This document shows positions 41,205 to 53,122 of a DNA stretch of 59,000 nucleotides, piece after piece. The position numbers and the translations under genes are program-made. Origin of the DNA: Cristatella mucedo. Taxonomy: Eukaryota > Bryozoa > Phylactolaemata > Cristatellidae. The notes under the pieces are model-generated. The model saw only the letters and a list, made by a program, of their open reading frames with translations. It searched no databases and was not told the origin of the DNA. How positions within the stretch are numbered: position 1 is the stretch's first letter; every line of letters starts with the position of its first letter. The stretch spans positions 10,916,001 through 10,975,000 of the forward strand of contig WPIO01000007.1 in assembly GCA_009760855.2 (NCBI GenBank), written 5' to 3'.

Positions 41205-43695
41205 CCACAGTGTGTGCCTTGCTCCTCCTCATTTAAATCGCCTGTGAATCGCGAAACCTCAAAACCCTTCCGACCTGTCACCATTGGTAGATCGCAACAA
41301 CACGACACTAGCTGACATGCTCGATGAGTTGGTACCTCTGACTAGGCGAACTGTGGGTGACATGTCGCGCAGACTTCCTTTGGCTAGCTAGGCCAACTAA
41401 GCAAAAGCTTGAAAAAGCAAACAAAATATCTTGACTGACTTTGTATGAACAGGCATACGAGGACCACTGCAGGTCGTTCCAATCGATCCTTGCAGATGCC
41501 AATTCAAGCTTCTATATACAAACATTGTTGAATCAGCCGAGCTGGTTTGGTCTAGCTGTTAAGGTGCTCGCCCCGACCAAGGTCTGGCTGAGGTCGTGAG
41601 CTCGAGCCCCGAGGCATATGTGAAGCGTCTGAATAGAGATTAAGTTCTCTTGGAGCGCTAAATAAATGAATGAATCACCGGTGCACAATCCAAAAATGCT
41701 GATGTTAACGATTAACCATCTCCTCAGCCACTCTCAGGTTAGCTCCTTACCTAGTGATCCCTGTAGCGATAAAGCTGATCGCTTCTCTAGCTTCTTTGTC
41801 AACAAGATAGACAAGATCAAGGATCCATCCCTATGATTTCAGCATTCCCCTGGAACGTTGTCCCTCAATTCCACGCAGCACTTCAATGTCTTCATTCAAG
41901 GAGGCCACTAATAGCCTCGTCCTGAAGTTCTTAACCCAATCAAAGAAGACAGCCAATCCTCCTGACCCTATTTCCACTCTCGTGACGCGCCTTGATCTGC
42001 TGCTGCCATGCATAACTAACGTTATTATTATGTCAATAGCCTCAGGTCATTTCCCAGCACCTTTCAAAAAGGCTGCAGTCAGGCCACTACTCAAGAAACC
42101 AACACTAGACCAAGAGAACTTGAGCAACTACCACCCAGTCTCCCTTCTACCTTTCCTATCCAAGACACTGGAACGCGTCGTACCAGATCAGTTGACCTCA
42201 TATATTGAAACTTAAAACCGAGCTAGTAAATTCCAGTCCGGTGTTAGAGCTAATCACTCCACAGAATCAGCGTTGCTACGGGTGTATAAAAACTACTTAG
42301 GAATGCAGGCTTAGGTAGAGTCTCTCTGCTTGTTTTGCTCAATCTTTCGGCAGCTTTTGATACTACCGATCACAAAGTCCTTCTTGAGCAATTCATGTCT
42401 CGCCTGGGCGTCACAGGCACTGCACTGCAATGGTTCAGGTCCTATCTCAGTGGGAGACTCCAGAGTATTGATCTAAATGGACAAAGATCATCCGAGGAAC
42501 ATTTGAAGTATCGGGTACCTCAGAGCTCCATGCTTGTTCCCAATCTTTTCACGGTGCACACTCGTCCTCTAGCCGATGTTATTGACAAGCACAATCTAGG
42601 CTTGCACTTCTATGCAGATAACACTGAGTTGTACGCTTGCTTTGATCTCTCCCAGCCCTCGAGCACATCGAATTGTCTCAACTTCCTTGATGCATGTATT
42701 TATGACATCCGCACATGGATGGCTGAAAACGTTCTGAAATTAAATGATGGTAAAACCAACTTCCTAGTTCTGGGCAAAATAAGCGTGATTCAGAAATTTG
42801 AGAGGTTAGCGTTCAAAATCAGCTCTGTCAGCATATCTCCTGTTGAATCGGTACACAATCTAAGTGTCACGATCCAAGGGTACCTTTCGTTAGACGACAG
42901 CATCAGCTTCACAGTGAAGTCTGCCTACTTTTAGTGACATAACATTGCTAAAACTCGGGATTTTTTAGACAGAGATACCTGATCCAAATTTGTCCATGCA
43001 TTTGTGAGATCCCGTCTCGACTTCTGTAACTCACTGCTTGCTGGTTTACAGGCCTGTGCAATCAATTGCTAACAGCTGGTGCAAAACTGCAGCTAAGCTA
43101 GTCTGTCGCGAGCGTCGCAGTTGCCCATCACACCAGTTCTCTCCCACCTTCACTGGCTCCCAGTCAAGCAACACATCAACTTCAAGGTTTCGTCACTCAC
43201 CTTTAGGTCTCTTCATTCTTTGGCTCCTGTCTAACTATCAGATATAGTTCCTACCAGACTAAGCATCGCACCACCCGCTTTTCGGAATCTAACTGTTTAC
43301 CTATAGCTCGTAAAAATCTTAAATCCTTTGGAGATCGTGCCTTTAGTTCGTATGCTCCCAAAGTCTGAAACTCACTTCCGTCTAGCGTCACGACATCTCC
43401 TGACTTGACCACATTTAAAAAGAGACTAAAAGTGCATCTGCTTATAACAGCATCTATAAGGTCCCTGTGATTAGACCTTTATGTGCTCATGCGTGCGGAC
43501 ATTGTGCATGTTTCCCCTAGCCATACTTGCATCCCGACCCTGTGCATGTCACCTCTAACTAAGCTATTCTTGTTATTGAGCATGCCACCAGTAGCCATTC
43601 GACCATGCTTCCTTTGCAGCAAATGTAAACTGCCTAGAAAGGGATTTAGCTCTCTGAGGTTGCTACATTAAATGCTTATTATTATTATTATTTAT
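41203..43695 (+). mobile_element. LINE-A copy with a SINE-A insertion
   Basis: Begins in the endonuclease-RT linker (CAGTGTGTGCC..., compare 6622 in copy 1) directly after a TA array, and runs to a 3' hairpin remnant and ATTATT tail (43680-43695). Readable RT segments include NYHPVSLLPFLSKTLERV, FQSGVRANHSTESALLRV, LNLSAAFDTTDHKVLLEQ, ALQWFRSYLSGRLQSID and HFYADNTELYACFD. The catalytic box reads YADN (42611-42622), not YADD, so it could not have worked as it stands. A SINE-A at 41536-41670 splits the linker. A frameshift near 42300, a stop at 42934 and others finish it. Confidence 0.9.
41536..41670 (+). mobile_element. SINE-A copy inside LINE-A, with target duplications
   Basis: Intact SINE-A (GAGCTGGTTTGGTCTAGCTG, GTGAGCTCGAGCCCC, TAGAGATTAAGTTCTCTTGG, AGCGCT, then AAATAAATGAA tail). 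The host LINE sequence TGAATCA occurs on both sides (41529-41535 and 41671-41677). The empty site, with a single copy, is visible in the LINE-A copies at about 7020 and 52275. This is direct evidence of insertion. Confidence 0.93.
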
Positions 43696-44399
43696 TATTA
43701 AGTGTCAGTAAGTGCTAGGTTGTTGGTAATATTCGCTAGTATTGTAGCTATGATGCGGAATCTGTAGATAGGCTGGCGTCGAGACCTCGTTTGACGCTTC
43801 TCTGCATCTGAAAGCTAGAGCAACTGAGGTTACGGGTCAGGTCAGTCTAAAAGTGCTCTTTGGGAATAGCAGTCTGCTACCGTAGAATGGCTGCTGCGAC
43901 TACGTTAGTTTAAGTCGCACTTCTATCGGTTAGCCGTAAGCCAAAGGACGTCACCTTAAGAGACCCTAAACAAATGAGCTGTAAGAGAAACCGATTGCGA
44001 TCCGTTTTGCTAAGCTCCAACAAGGACGCGACTTTCATCCTTTTACCATTACCTCTTGCAGTACGGATCCGGTAAAGGTCGAAGGACTCTCCTGGCCGGT
44101 GAAGGTTGCGAACCGGGCAAGCAGCCTGCCTTTGAACCTTGCGCTTTGCTAAGAATAGATGGGCAGCTGCTGGTGTTCTCATCGTTCGACATGATAGGAC
44201 TCTAATTAAGAATACTCAATCTTGATCGTGAAATGACACTCTGTAAGCAACGATCGTCAGAGCTGTAAGTCACAGTGAATTAATTATCCTCAGCAATCTT
44301 CCGTCTAGGTATCGACAAGCCCTTTCCCTTTAGCTGGCTATTTCTGATAGAGGGCTACTGCACTGACAGTCGCGTACCTTGGGAGAAAGTTACACAATC
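43696..44399. other. anonymous spacer
   Basis: Nothing recognised. A 90-codon minus-strand frame at 43910-44182 is unfamiliar. Confidence 0.5.
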
Positions 44400-44470
44400 A
44401 TAGTAGCAATAATACATTTGTATAGCACGCTCAGCGAACTTGATCTCCTTCTAGAATCCTTCCATACTCT
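44400..44470 (-). mobile_element. SINE-A or LINE-A 3' fragment (inverted)
   Basis: ATACATTTGTATAGCACGCT, CAGCGAACTTGATCTCCTTC is the reverse complement of the shared SINE-A / LINE-A terminal hairpin. Too short to assign to one family. Confidence 0.5.
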
Positions 44471-44914
44471 GCGACTACCTCTACGAATCAGACTGCAAAA
44501 TGTCGGTCAAGATAATGAAGCTTGTAGGATACTTCCTGTGGGAGTGTATATTTTTGCCTTTGAGGATAACGTCAACCGAGGTGATCAGCTTCTGTTCAGG
44601 CGAGAATGAGTTTCCCCGATCCTTTGACTTAGTGACGGTATTTAGGACGATGTAAACGAGTATGACATATGGCGGAAAACAACTGACCAGTATAGTATGT
44701 CATTTAAGAATACCTATGATTTCTGTGGATCTCGTATTAAATAATTCTAGTGGCTTTACGTTCGTCACCTTCCTTCAGTCTTTAAAAACAAATTTAGGTT
44801 TTGTTTTTTTAGTAGTATCTACTGAGAAAACACTGGCAGCAAGGTTCACTTACAAGCCAAATGAGTGTGCCTTTCAAATCAGGTTGTTTGGACGTCAGCT
44901 GCTCATGAATGGAC
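44471..44914. other. anonymous spacer
   Basis: A 98-codon frame starting at 44662 is unfamiliar and its end enters LINE-A 3' UTR sequence. Confidence 0.45.
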
Positions 44915-45115
44915 GCGAGCAGGCTGCCACTAACCATAAGTGCTTGCCGACCCTGTGAATGTCACCTCTAACCGTATTGTGCTTGTTGACATTGATCACG
45001 CTACCACTAACCATTCGATCATGCTTCCTCTACACCGTATGTAAAGTGCCTAGAAAGAGATAAAGTTCTCTGACAGTGCTATAAAAATACATTACTATCA
45101 TTGTTATTAATACGA
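44915..45115 (+). mobile_element. LINE-A 3' UTR and tail
   Basis: CTGCCACTAACCATAAGTGC, GACCCTGTGAATGTCACC, CCATTCGATCATGCTTCC, then AAAGTGCCTAGAAAGAGATA, AAGTTCTCTGACAGTGCTAT and an ATTACTATCATTGTTATTA tail. It is 5'-truncated to the non-coding end. Confidence 0.85.
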
Positions 45116-45779
45116 TCTGTTGTCAGGCTTCACTTTGCGGTGGACAAAGAGAAAACCGCAGCAAGCACCTAATCATCTAATGGCTAGGCGAGGAGCGAGG
45201 CGTCGCGGCGTAGACTTCGGCTCGTTACAGCGATTCCACGACGACTGCGTACCAGCGGCTGGCAAATGGTGGCTTGTGTGCCAACTTTCGTGCTCCATGC
45301 AAGCATTCTAAATTTTGTTTAATGGCTTTGGACTTGCCTTCCTGGTCGCGCTACGTTCACTAATAGCTTTATTAATAGCCGGCAGGAAGCGTCTGACTCT
45401 CAATTCAAATATTTTTTGGCCATTTCGATCCATTCAAGTTTGAATTATAATGCCACAATGCAGAGCCCCATTGTTTGTTTTTTACTGAAATTACACTAAT
45501 ACGCGAATAGCAGGGATTTTTACCAGTATCTTGAAGAAATTGCATGAATATTGTGATTCTTTTCAGGTATTCTCAAGAAGAAGAGTATGAACACTGCAAA
45601 GATTCGGCAGACTATTGCTGCAGCATGTGATGTTGACAGTAGCCGTACCGCTAAGGGATTCGGCAGAAGTGCTGCTGATGATCATGGATTTGCTTATACG
45701 CACTGGGAAAATTTTTGGAGTAGGGTAGAGTTCATCGGAATGCTATTGTAGTCTGAATAATATTGGATCTTGGTTGCCC
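45116..45779. other. anonymous spacer
   Basis: Nothing recognised. Confidence 0.5.
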
Positions 45780-46046
45780 GGCAATATGGCTTCTGCTGGG
45801 CCATATTTCCTGTTCAGCGGGTTCGTTCCTCTGCCGTTGTATGCAGCTCATACTTCAGCAATCTGGTGTCTGCTGGGTCGGCTCGCAGATTCTAGGCTCG
45901 ATTCTTACCCTCTCATGTCAGAATGCTGACGGACATAGAGAAGGAGACTGCCGAGTAGGAAAGGCGGTGGCAACTCACCATGGATCAATGGACTTGTTCA
46001 ACGAGCATAACAATAATATCAATAATAATAATAATAATAATAATAG
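45780..46046 (+). mobile_element. possible third SINE with (AAT)n tail
   Basis: A block with a weak B-box-like GGCTCGATTCTTACC, a GGCGGTGGCAACTCACC stretch and a (AAT)n tail at about 46010-46046. The motif GAATGCTGACGGAC occurs again at 57177, in a GC-rich island. No full second copy is in the window, so this is tentative. Confidence 0.25.
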
Positions 46047-46550
46047 ATCGTTTCTATAGCAACCTAATTAAACTAAGCCTCCATGCCAGGCACCTTACAA
46101 CTCACCCAAAGAGAATCAGTACGCAAAGGTTTTTGACTCCGGCGGAGCCAGGATTATCAGGTGAGGCAATCCTGGCCATCAGTGACTAATATAGTAGAAA
46201 TCGTGGAAATCGAATGTCTGTCATTAGAAGTGTGCAGAAGTTTCGCATCGGTTGAAAATATGTGAGAGTCTCATCACTCATCGTCGCTTCCTCCGTTTTC
46301 TCAACTTGCAACATATAGTGTCTTTGTAGCAGTGTGCATTCATCACCGTTCCAAGGCGTGTCTTGATGGGTTTTAAAACGCTAAATACACAGTCGGCCTT
46401 GGCAATTGACACCCGTGCCATCGGAATAATTCCCACCGGCTCAAGTCGGATCAAAGTAAGTCCCGGATTCCTGGTAATTTTTGCTGGCTACTATTTATTA
46501 TCTCTTAGCTCTGTCAACAAGCTTGGTGGTTGTGCGTCAGAGAGAGCGAA

Positions 46551-46551
<1 letters not shown>
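46047..46551. other. anonymous spacer
   Basis: Nothing recognised. Confidence 0.5.

Positions 46552-46625
<74 letters not shown>
46552..46625 (+). repeat. (GA)n microsatellite
   Basis: A nearly pure GA run of about 74 bases that ends exactly where SINE-B sequence starts. Confidence 0.96.
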
Positions 46626-46628
<3 letters not shown>

Positions 46629-46758
46629 GGTTTTCATGACTTCGGCTCCGAGGTAGTGGGTTTGAATCCTGCTCGGCGCGATCCTTTATTGCCGCTGCAA
46701 GCGGTGGTGATAACAGTAAAAGCTCTTCACTCTATACAAAAAGAGACTGTTAAAGAGA
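46626..46758 (+). mobile_element. SINE-B copy lacking its 5' end
   Basis: TGGTTTTCATGACTTCGGC, GTGGGTTTGAATCCTG (B box), TTGCCGCTGCAAGCGGTGG, TGATAACAGTAAAAGCTC, CTATACAAAAAGAGACTG. The A-box half is missing and the GA array takes its place, so either the SINE was truncated on insertion or the array expanded into it. Confidence 0.8.
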
Positions 46759-47574
46759 GTAGGAGTCAAGAGAAGAAGAAAAAGGAAGAGAGTGAGAGAT
46801 GGAAGAAGGTTGATTGTTAGAGAAATGCACAGAAAGTGAGAACAGGAAGTGAGAAAACCTTACTCAATTGCCTAACCCTCCACCACGACCGAGGTGGTGG
46901 TGGCATGTTTTTTTATTTTTCCATATCGATCACGTGCAGCAAATGCAGTGGCAAAATATACAACTTCCTTGCCGTTTTTCCAAGCACTTTTCGTGGCAGT
47001 ATCTTACTTTCTTGAGTTATCGCCATCCAGATACCCTCAGCATATTGCAGACATGTACGAAAACAATACATGCATGTGACATCGTTATGGCGATAAATAT
47101 TCTGGGCCACATAAGCGGGTCAAGCAGCAAGTCATCGAGTCGCAGCGTTCCCGGGCGGCGACGGCCTACAATGGTGTCACTTGATTGAGTCATGCTTACT
47201 CGCGATCATATTGGATGTCCATAAGTTGCTAACGCCGCCGAATCTTTTCTGTATGGTCGATCTGTTGATCAGGCACTTGGAAACATGAGCAGCAGCGTGC
47301 GCGTATCCGTTGCTATGGCCAGCAGTGGTCTCAGGATAAACTTCGTGGGTCGGCGCCGTAGAACTACGTCCAAATTTCCCTTGTGCATTTGAGGGCAGTC
47401 TCCAAACAAAAGTTTCTCCTTCTGCACATATCCAAGTCAGCGCATTAATGATACGTCGAATGACATCCAAAATTCAACTTCCGATTGGTCTGCTGGGCTT
47501 ACTCATCCATGTAATGTACATACTTCTCAGGTGCCCTCTCGCTCGATACCCGCTCCTCTAATCTGGTCGATTAG
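46759..47574. other. anonymous spacer
   Basis: A purine-rich stretch (46760-46860) then unrecognised sequence. A 97-codon minus-strand frame (47177-47470) is unfamiliar. Confidence 0.45.
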
Positions 47575-47785
47575 CCGCTCCTCTCTAATCCGAAGTTCTT
47601 AGAAGACCATGCCTTGAGTACACCTGTACCCTAAGGCCTGGAACTCACAAATTAGCCATATGCTTTACGTGCTTATGCCTGATCACTGACAAGTTGACCC
47701 GATTCCTATCCAGCAAAGTAAAGTGCCTCGGCAAACAATCATTTCTGCTGGACAGAATTGAAAATGTATAGTTATTAGTATCCGT
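47575..47785 (+). mobile_element. strongly decayed LINE-A 3' end
   Basis: TCTTAGAAGACCATGCCTTG, CCTAAGGCCTGGAACTCAC, then TAAAGTGCCTCGGCAAACAA and a TAGTTATTAGTAT tail follow the LINE-A C-terminal and 3' UTR order with deletions. Confidence 0.55.
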
Positions 47786-48323
47786 ATGACAATTATGCTG
47801 TCATGGTACAGTAATGCACTGTCATGGCTGTGACTATGCGCCCAGGCACATGCATACGTGAGAGCACATACTCACTTGCGAATGCGCCTACGTGGGCACA
47901 AACGCACGAAGGCATCCACATATAGCTGTACCTCATTTAGATATCCCTTTCTTGTACCCGATTGACGAGCTTTTACGTTGCCTACGAATCAGTGGCTTTG
48001 CATAGCAGCAAGAAGCTACAATGTTTCACACTTTGGAAGCAGCAATCTAGGTACAAGACTTTGACCAATGAATAATTTCAAAAACAACTGGCGATCGAAC
48101 GATCGCGATCGCTACCTCAGGCCATCAAGTAGTATGATAATTTTCCATTGAAACAATTAAGAGCAGATGATCACCTGGAAGTAATAAGTAGATCTGTCAC
48201 TATTCGCTTGTACTAAGTGCTCCTTTACTATCTCGTAAGTGAACAGGGATCGGAAGTGCTCGTAGTCATTAGGTACTCCTCGCGCATAAGCAGCCTTCAG
48301 CCTAGCATCTTGCTCTTTGTTTG

Positions 48324-48324
<1 letters not shown>
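47786..48324. other. anonymous spacer
   Basis: Nothing recognised. A GCGATCG-rich patch near 48090-48112 is self-complementary. Confidence 0.5.

Positions 48325-48404
<80 letters not shown>
48325..48404 (-). repeat. (CT)n microsatellite
   Basis: About 80 bases of pure CT on the plus strand. Leu-Ser and Arg-Glu frames across it are by-products. Confidence 0.97.
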
Positions 48405-48409
<5 letters not shown>

Positions 48410-49329
48410 AGCACCTGTGCATAAAACTGTGTCGGTGCATCTCTGTCTACCGATCTCACACTCCTTCTCGTCCTCTAAAAAGTCACTGCTCGTCTCACTC
48501 TTTGCCCACCTCTCTCGCCTTCCATTCTAATCGGCAGACACTGAGTATTCGAGTTCACTTCTGATTCTATCGTGAAGTCAAAGTCACTATGCCTACGAGC
48601 GAATGGCGGTGCGGAAGCTAGTAAATTCCTACGAAAAGGGAGACCGAGGTAGGACAGAAGTCGGTAGGAAGCCATTCTCACCACGTAAGCACGGTTTGGA
48701 GGACTACTGGCTTCACCATGTTGGCGAAATGAGCTCGCTCAATCAGCCGATGTAGAACCAACTTATCGGCACTGCATTGCTACGCGTTAGCGTCGAGAGT
48801 CTTCAAGAGCATTAGCGAGAGAATAGTTTGCTCGTCGATCCGGATCCTGCGCTTCAACGAGCTTAATCCAGCTCACATTTTCAGATCGCCAGAGATAGGG
48901 CTAGCGCTGTCGCTTGAGTGGCTTGCTGACTCCTGGCAGACACATTTAAAAAGCATGCGACAAAGGCAAGCAGAAGAAACGCTCAACATACGTCCCGAAA
49001 ATAGAATAGAATTACTAATTAAGTCAACAACATGAAGACGAAGAACCTGCTCCCTCTCAGTGTGCATGCATTACCTCTTTTTTGAAATGTCGTGCCCAAG
49101 TGAAATGTCAACACGATTGTGACTGCCAACGTTGTTAGCTGTTCCTGAATGATAAAAATGAGGAACAGATATGTTATATTCTATAATTAGGCGACATAAA
49201 AACCAAACTCATGGGACAGTCGGTGACTTATGCTTTAGACGTCAATCGAGAGTTCAAGCTACGACTGGTGCTGCGCAAGCGTGCGACTCTGTGTCTATTA
49301 AATAGACTGGTCGGCGCTAACTACACGGA
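48405..49329. other. anonymous spacer
   Basis: Nothing recognised. Confidence 0.5.
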
Positions 49330-49378
49330 CTTTCACAAACGTAGTGAGCAACCGTAACGCTCGCTGCGTTTGTGAAAG
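49330..49378. repeat. 12-bp inverted repeat hairpin
   Basis: CTTTCACAAACG (49330-49341) and CGTTTGTGAAAG (49367-49378) are exact reverse complements, separated by 25 bases that can add a few inner pairs. It is not at the edge of any element I can define. Confidence 0.9.
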
Positions 49379-49604
49379 ACGGCCTTTGATGAGAAGCCGA
49401 CCCGACGCTTTTGTAGCGTTCGGTGCCGCAAGCTTCGGATATTTTCTAACAACCCTAAGCAGTCATATAGAGCTACTTTCATTGATTGTGACTATTTTTG
49501 GACATGGTACTGAAGCACATCCGTCGAACTGGACAGTTATAAGTCACGCGAACTGCTCGAGGAATTGAATGCTAAAGAGCTGTGCTACCTGCTTGCTCTT
49601 TAAA
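49379..49604. other. anonymous spacer
   Basis: Nothing recognised. Confidence 0.5.
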
Positions 49605-50215
49605 AGTAAATAATAATGACTTTATCAAGAAATTTATATGGAGCCCTAAAATAAATAACTTTCCATGCGCTTTACATATTCCTTATAAAAGCATATCAAT
49701 TGGTTTGTGATACAATGCACAGCGTCAGTAGGCATATGTATGCAAAGGACAATTCACACAGACCCAGCAACAACTGGGAAGAATAAGAGCATTTTTAGAT
49801 TTTTTGAAAATGTCACTGAGTCAGGGGCTGTCATAACGTCACTCGTAAATTCATCTTTTGGGAGCGGGCCAACTAAAGGCTTATTCACCAAAGAATTTGA
49901 GGTTGATTCAAGGCACCGCGTAATTACTTGAGTCAAACCAGTGCGTGGTTTGTGGCCCCACCTTATTGTAAAATAGCTTGGACAAGTAAGCTGGATGGAG
50001 AGAATGAAGAGACCTTAAAGTGGCCGTAAGACCTGCGTGTAGTATTTTACAGAAATCGGGACGCAATGCCACAGATGCGTGAACCAAATTGGATGTGGTA
50101 TCGATTTGGCTTAGCAGGAGTAGATTTTTGCAATTGTATGTAAGTGAAAGTACTTTGAACTGACTTCGGAGATTGTCAATTTGGGTGTTTAGTGAAGGCC
50201 ACCTTGAAAAAAATT
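49605..50215 (-). mobile_element. LINE-A relative, 5'-truncated and diverged (inverted)
   Basis: On the minus strand: SQIDTTSNLVHASVALRPDFC and HAGL-like text (the DTTSKLVHAFVTSRLDFCNSLLAGLP region), later MTAPDSVTFSKNLKMLLFFP (the APDLTTFKKNLKTHLF region), then a 3' UTR and a weakened hairpin ending in an ATTATTA tail at 49609. Several changes mark it as an older subfamily. It lies head-to-tail with the next copy. Confidence 0.75.
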
Positions 50216-50237
50216 GATCCTAATTTCGGATATATGC

Positions 50238-50238
50238 T

Positions 50239-50269
<31 letters not shown>

Positions 50270-53120
50270 TATTAATAGTAACACACTTGATAAAGCACCC
50301 GCAGAAAACTTAATCTTTTTCTGAACGATTTGCATTATCTGCTAAGGAAACACGATAGAATGGTTAGTGGTAGCACGCTCAATAAACAACAAGGATAACA
50401 TGGTTAGGGGTGACATGCACAGGGTCAGCGTGAAAGTATTATTAATGGCAGCATGCAACAGTGTCAGCACGCATAAGCACATAAAGGTCGAATCGCAGGG
50501 ACCCACTAAATGCTGTCATAAATAGGTACGTTTTTAGTTTCTTTTTAAATGTAGTCAAGTCAGTGTGTCAGGACGCAAGTCGGAAGCTGGTTCCAGGTTT
50601 TGGAAGCATTAGAAAAATAGGCACGGCCTCCAAAGGATTTGAGATTGTACGAAATATAGGTAAACAGTTAGATTCCGAAAAGCGGGTGGTGCGATGGTTG
50701 GGGCACTAGATTGGATAGGTAGGCTGGAGCTAAAGACGTAAGTGACCTAAAAGTGTATGACCGAACCTTGAAGTCGATCCATTAGTTGACCGGAAGTCAG
50801 TGCAAGTTGGCGAGAAGTAGTGTGACGTGGCAACTGCGACGCTCACGATAGACAAGCCTTGCTGCAGATTAGTGGACCAGCAGTCAGTGCCAGACTGCAC
50901 AGGCCGGTAGACCAGCAAGCAGTGAGTTACAGAAGTCGAGACGGGATCTCACAAATGCATGGACAAATTTGGATCGTGTATCACTGTCTAAACGAGCCCG
51001 ATTTTTGGCAATGTTATGTCACTAAAAGTAGGCAGACTTCACTGTGAAGCTGATGCTGTTGTCTAACGAAAGGTACCTTTGGATCGTGACACTTAGATTG
51101 TGTACCGATTCAACAGGAGATATGCTGACAGAGCTGATTTTGAACGTTAACCTCTCCAATCTCTGAATCACACTTATTTTGCCCAGAACTAGGAAGTTAG
51201 TTTTACCATCATTTAATTTCAGAACGTTTTCAGCCATCCATGTGCGGATGTCACAAATACATACAGCAAGGGAGTTGAGACAATTCGACGTGCTCTAGGG
51301 CTGGGAGAGATCACTGCAAATGTACAACTCGGTGTTATCTGCATACAAGTGCAAGCCTAGATTGTGCTTGTCAATGACATCAGCTAGAGGACGAGTTTGC
51401 ACCGTGAAAACTTGGACCAAGCATGAAGCCCTGAGGTACCTGATACTTTAGAGGTTCCTCGGATGATCTTTGTCCATTCACATCAATATTCTGAAGTCTC
51501 CCACTGAGATAGGACCTGAACCATTGCAGTGCAGTGCCTGTGACGCCCAGGCGAGATATGAGGTCCTCAAGAAGGACTTGGCGATAGGCAGTATCAAAAG
51601 CTGCCAAAAGATCGAGAAAAACAAGCAGAGAGACTCTACCTAAGCCTGCATTCCTAAGTAGGTTTTATACACCCGTAGCAACGCTGACTCTGTGGAGTGA
51701 TTAGCTCTAACACCGGACTGGAACTTACTAGAGAGGTGTGAGGTTTCGATTTATGAGTTTAGCTGGTCTGGCACGACCCGTTCCAGTGTCTTGCATAGGA
51801 AAGGTAGAAGGGAGACTGGGTGGTAGTTGCTCAAGTTCTCTTGGTCTAGTGTTGGTTTCTTGAGTAGTGGCCTGACTGCAGCCTTTTTGAAAGGTGCTGG
51901 GAAATGACCTGAGGCTATTGACATAATAATAACGTTAGTTATGCATGGCAGCAGCAGATTAATGCATCGTAGAAGCAGGACAGTAGGGATATGGTCCAGA
52001 GGACTAGTTGTCTTCTTTTATCGGGATATGAAATTCGGAACGAGGTCACAAGTGACCTTCTTGAATGTAGAAATTGAGGTGATGCGTCGAATAGAGGAAC
52101 AACATTCCAGGGTAGTGCTGCCATCGCAGGGACGGACTCTCTGATTTTGCCTATCTTCTTGACAAGGAATTCGGAGGACGGATAGGCTAGATCATCACAG
52201 GGATCATTAGATAAGGAGCTAGCATCGGAGCGGTTGAGAAGATGGTTGATCTTCGACATCAGCATTTCTGGATTGTGCACCTGTGATTCAATACTGTTTT
52301 TATAGAAGCTAGACTTGCACTTTGCTAGTATCGATTAGCACGACCTACATTAGTGATGATATGCCTGTCGATAGTCAATCAGTCCTGACCTTTTGTATGG
52401 TTTTTCAAACTTTCCCATAGTAGACTTAGCTAGTTTAATATCCGCGGTAAACCATAGACCGTCTGGGTGAGGGCGCACAGTGCGCTTAATCAAAGATGCA
52501 AACTCGTTGACCATGTCAGCTAGCTTCGTGCTGTAGCAATCTACCAATGATGACAAGTCAGAAGAGTAATTGAGCAGCAGAGGCGAGGCAGATATTCTCG
52601 CACGGACAGCATCGATGTCAATGATCTTTTCGTTTCACGATTCGCATGGGATTTTAGAGGAGGAGGAAGATACCACACATTGTAGAGGGAATGAGATTAG
52701 CAAGTGGTCAGATAAGCAGGATTTGGTAATCATTATTCATAACAAAGTGCTGTTGGATGAGAAACTTTGGTCGAGTGAGTGACCCTTGATGTTATTAGGC
52801 CCGTGCATACAACCCAAAAGAGACAATGAGTCAGTCAATGCACATAATTCAGTGCTGAAGGAGTCAGATAAGTTATCAAAATGAATGTTGAAATAACCCA
52901 TAACGAGTAAGGATCGATTTCTTGCACACAGAATCGAAATGAGATCGGAAAAATTTGAGATAAACGAGGACTCGGTACCTAATTGGCGATAGACTATTGC
53001 CATCATTGGTAGCTTGTTATATGCTGAAATCAAGACAATAGATTCGAAAGACTGCTTCGAGGGTACTGCAAATAGGTTGAAGTCAAATTTCGAGTGCACG
53101 ATAATAGCAACTTTTCCGTA
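50238..53120 (-). mobile_element. LINE-A copy (inverted), long but truncated in the endonuclease
   Basis: From a (TTA)n tail (50238-50265) through hairpin, 3' UTR and reverse transcriptase to the endonuclease (52737-53099 open: FAVPSKQSFESIVL, AIVYRQLGTESSF, MGYFNIHFDNLSD). It stops at the VAIIVHSK region, where a DNA transposon begins. RT text includes AFDTAYRQVLLEDLISRLGV, ALQWFRSYLSGRLQNID, GQRSSEEPLKYQVPQG and MAENVLKLNDGKTNFLVLG. The catalytic box is YADN (51334-51345), as in the copy at 41-43 kb. Stops and frameshifts occur throughout. Confidence 0.9.
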
Positions 53121-53122
53121 TA

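Noticed and set aside
48086-48112. GCGATCGC-rich patch as a regulatory site
   Set aside because: A short self-complementary run seen once. There is no context to support a function.
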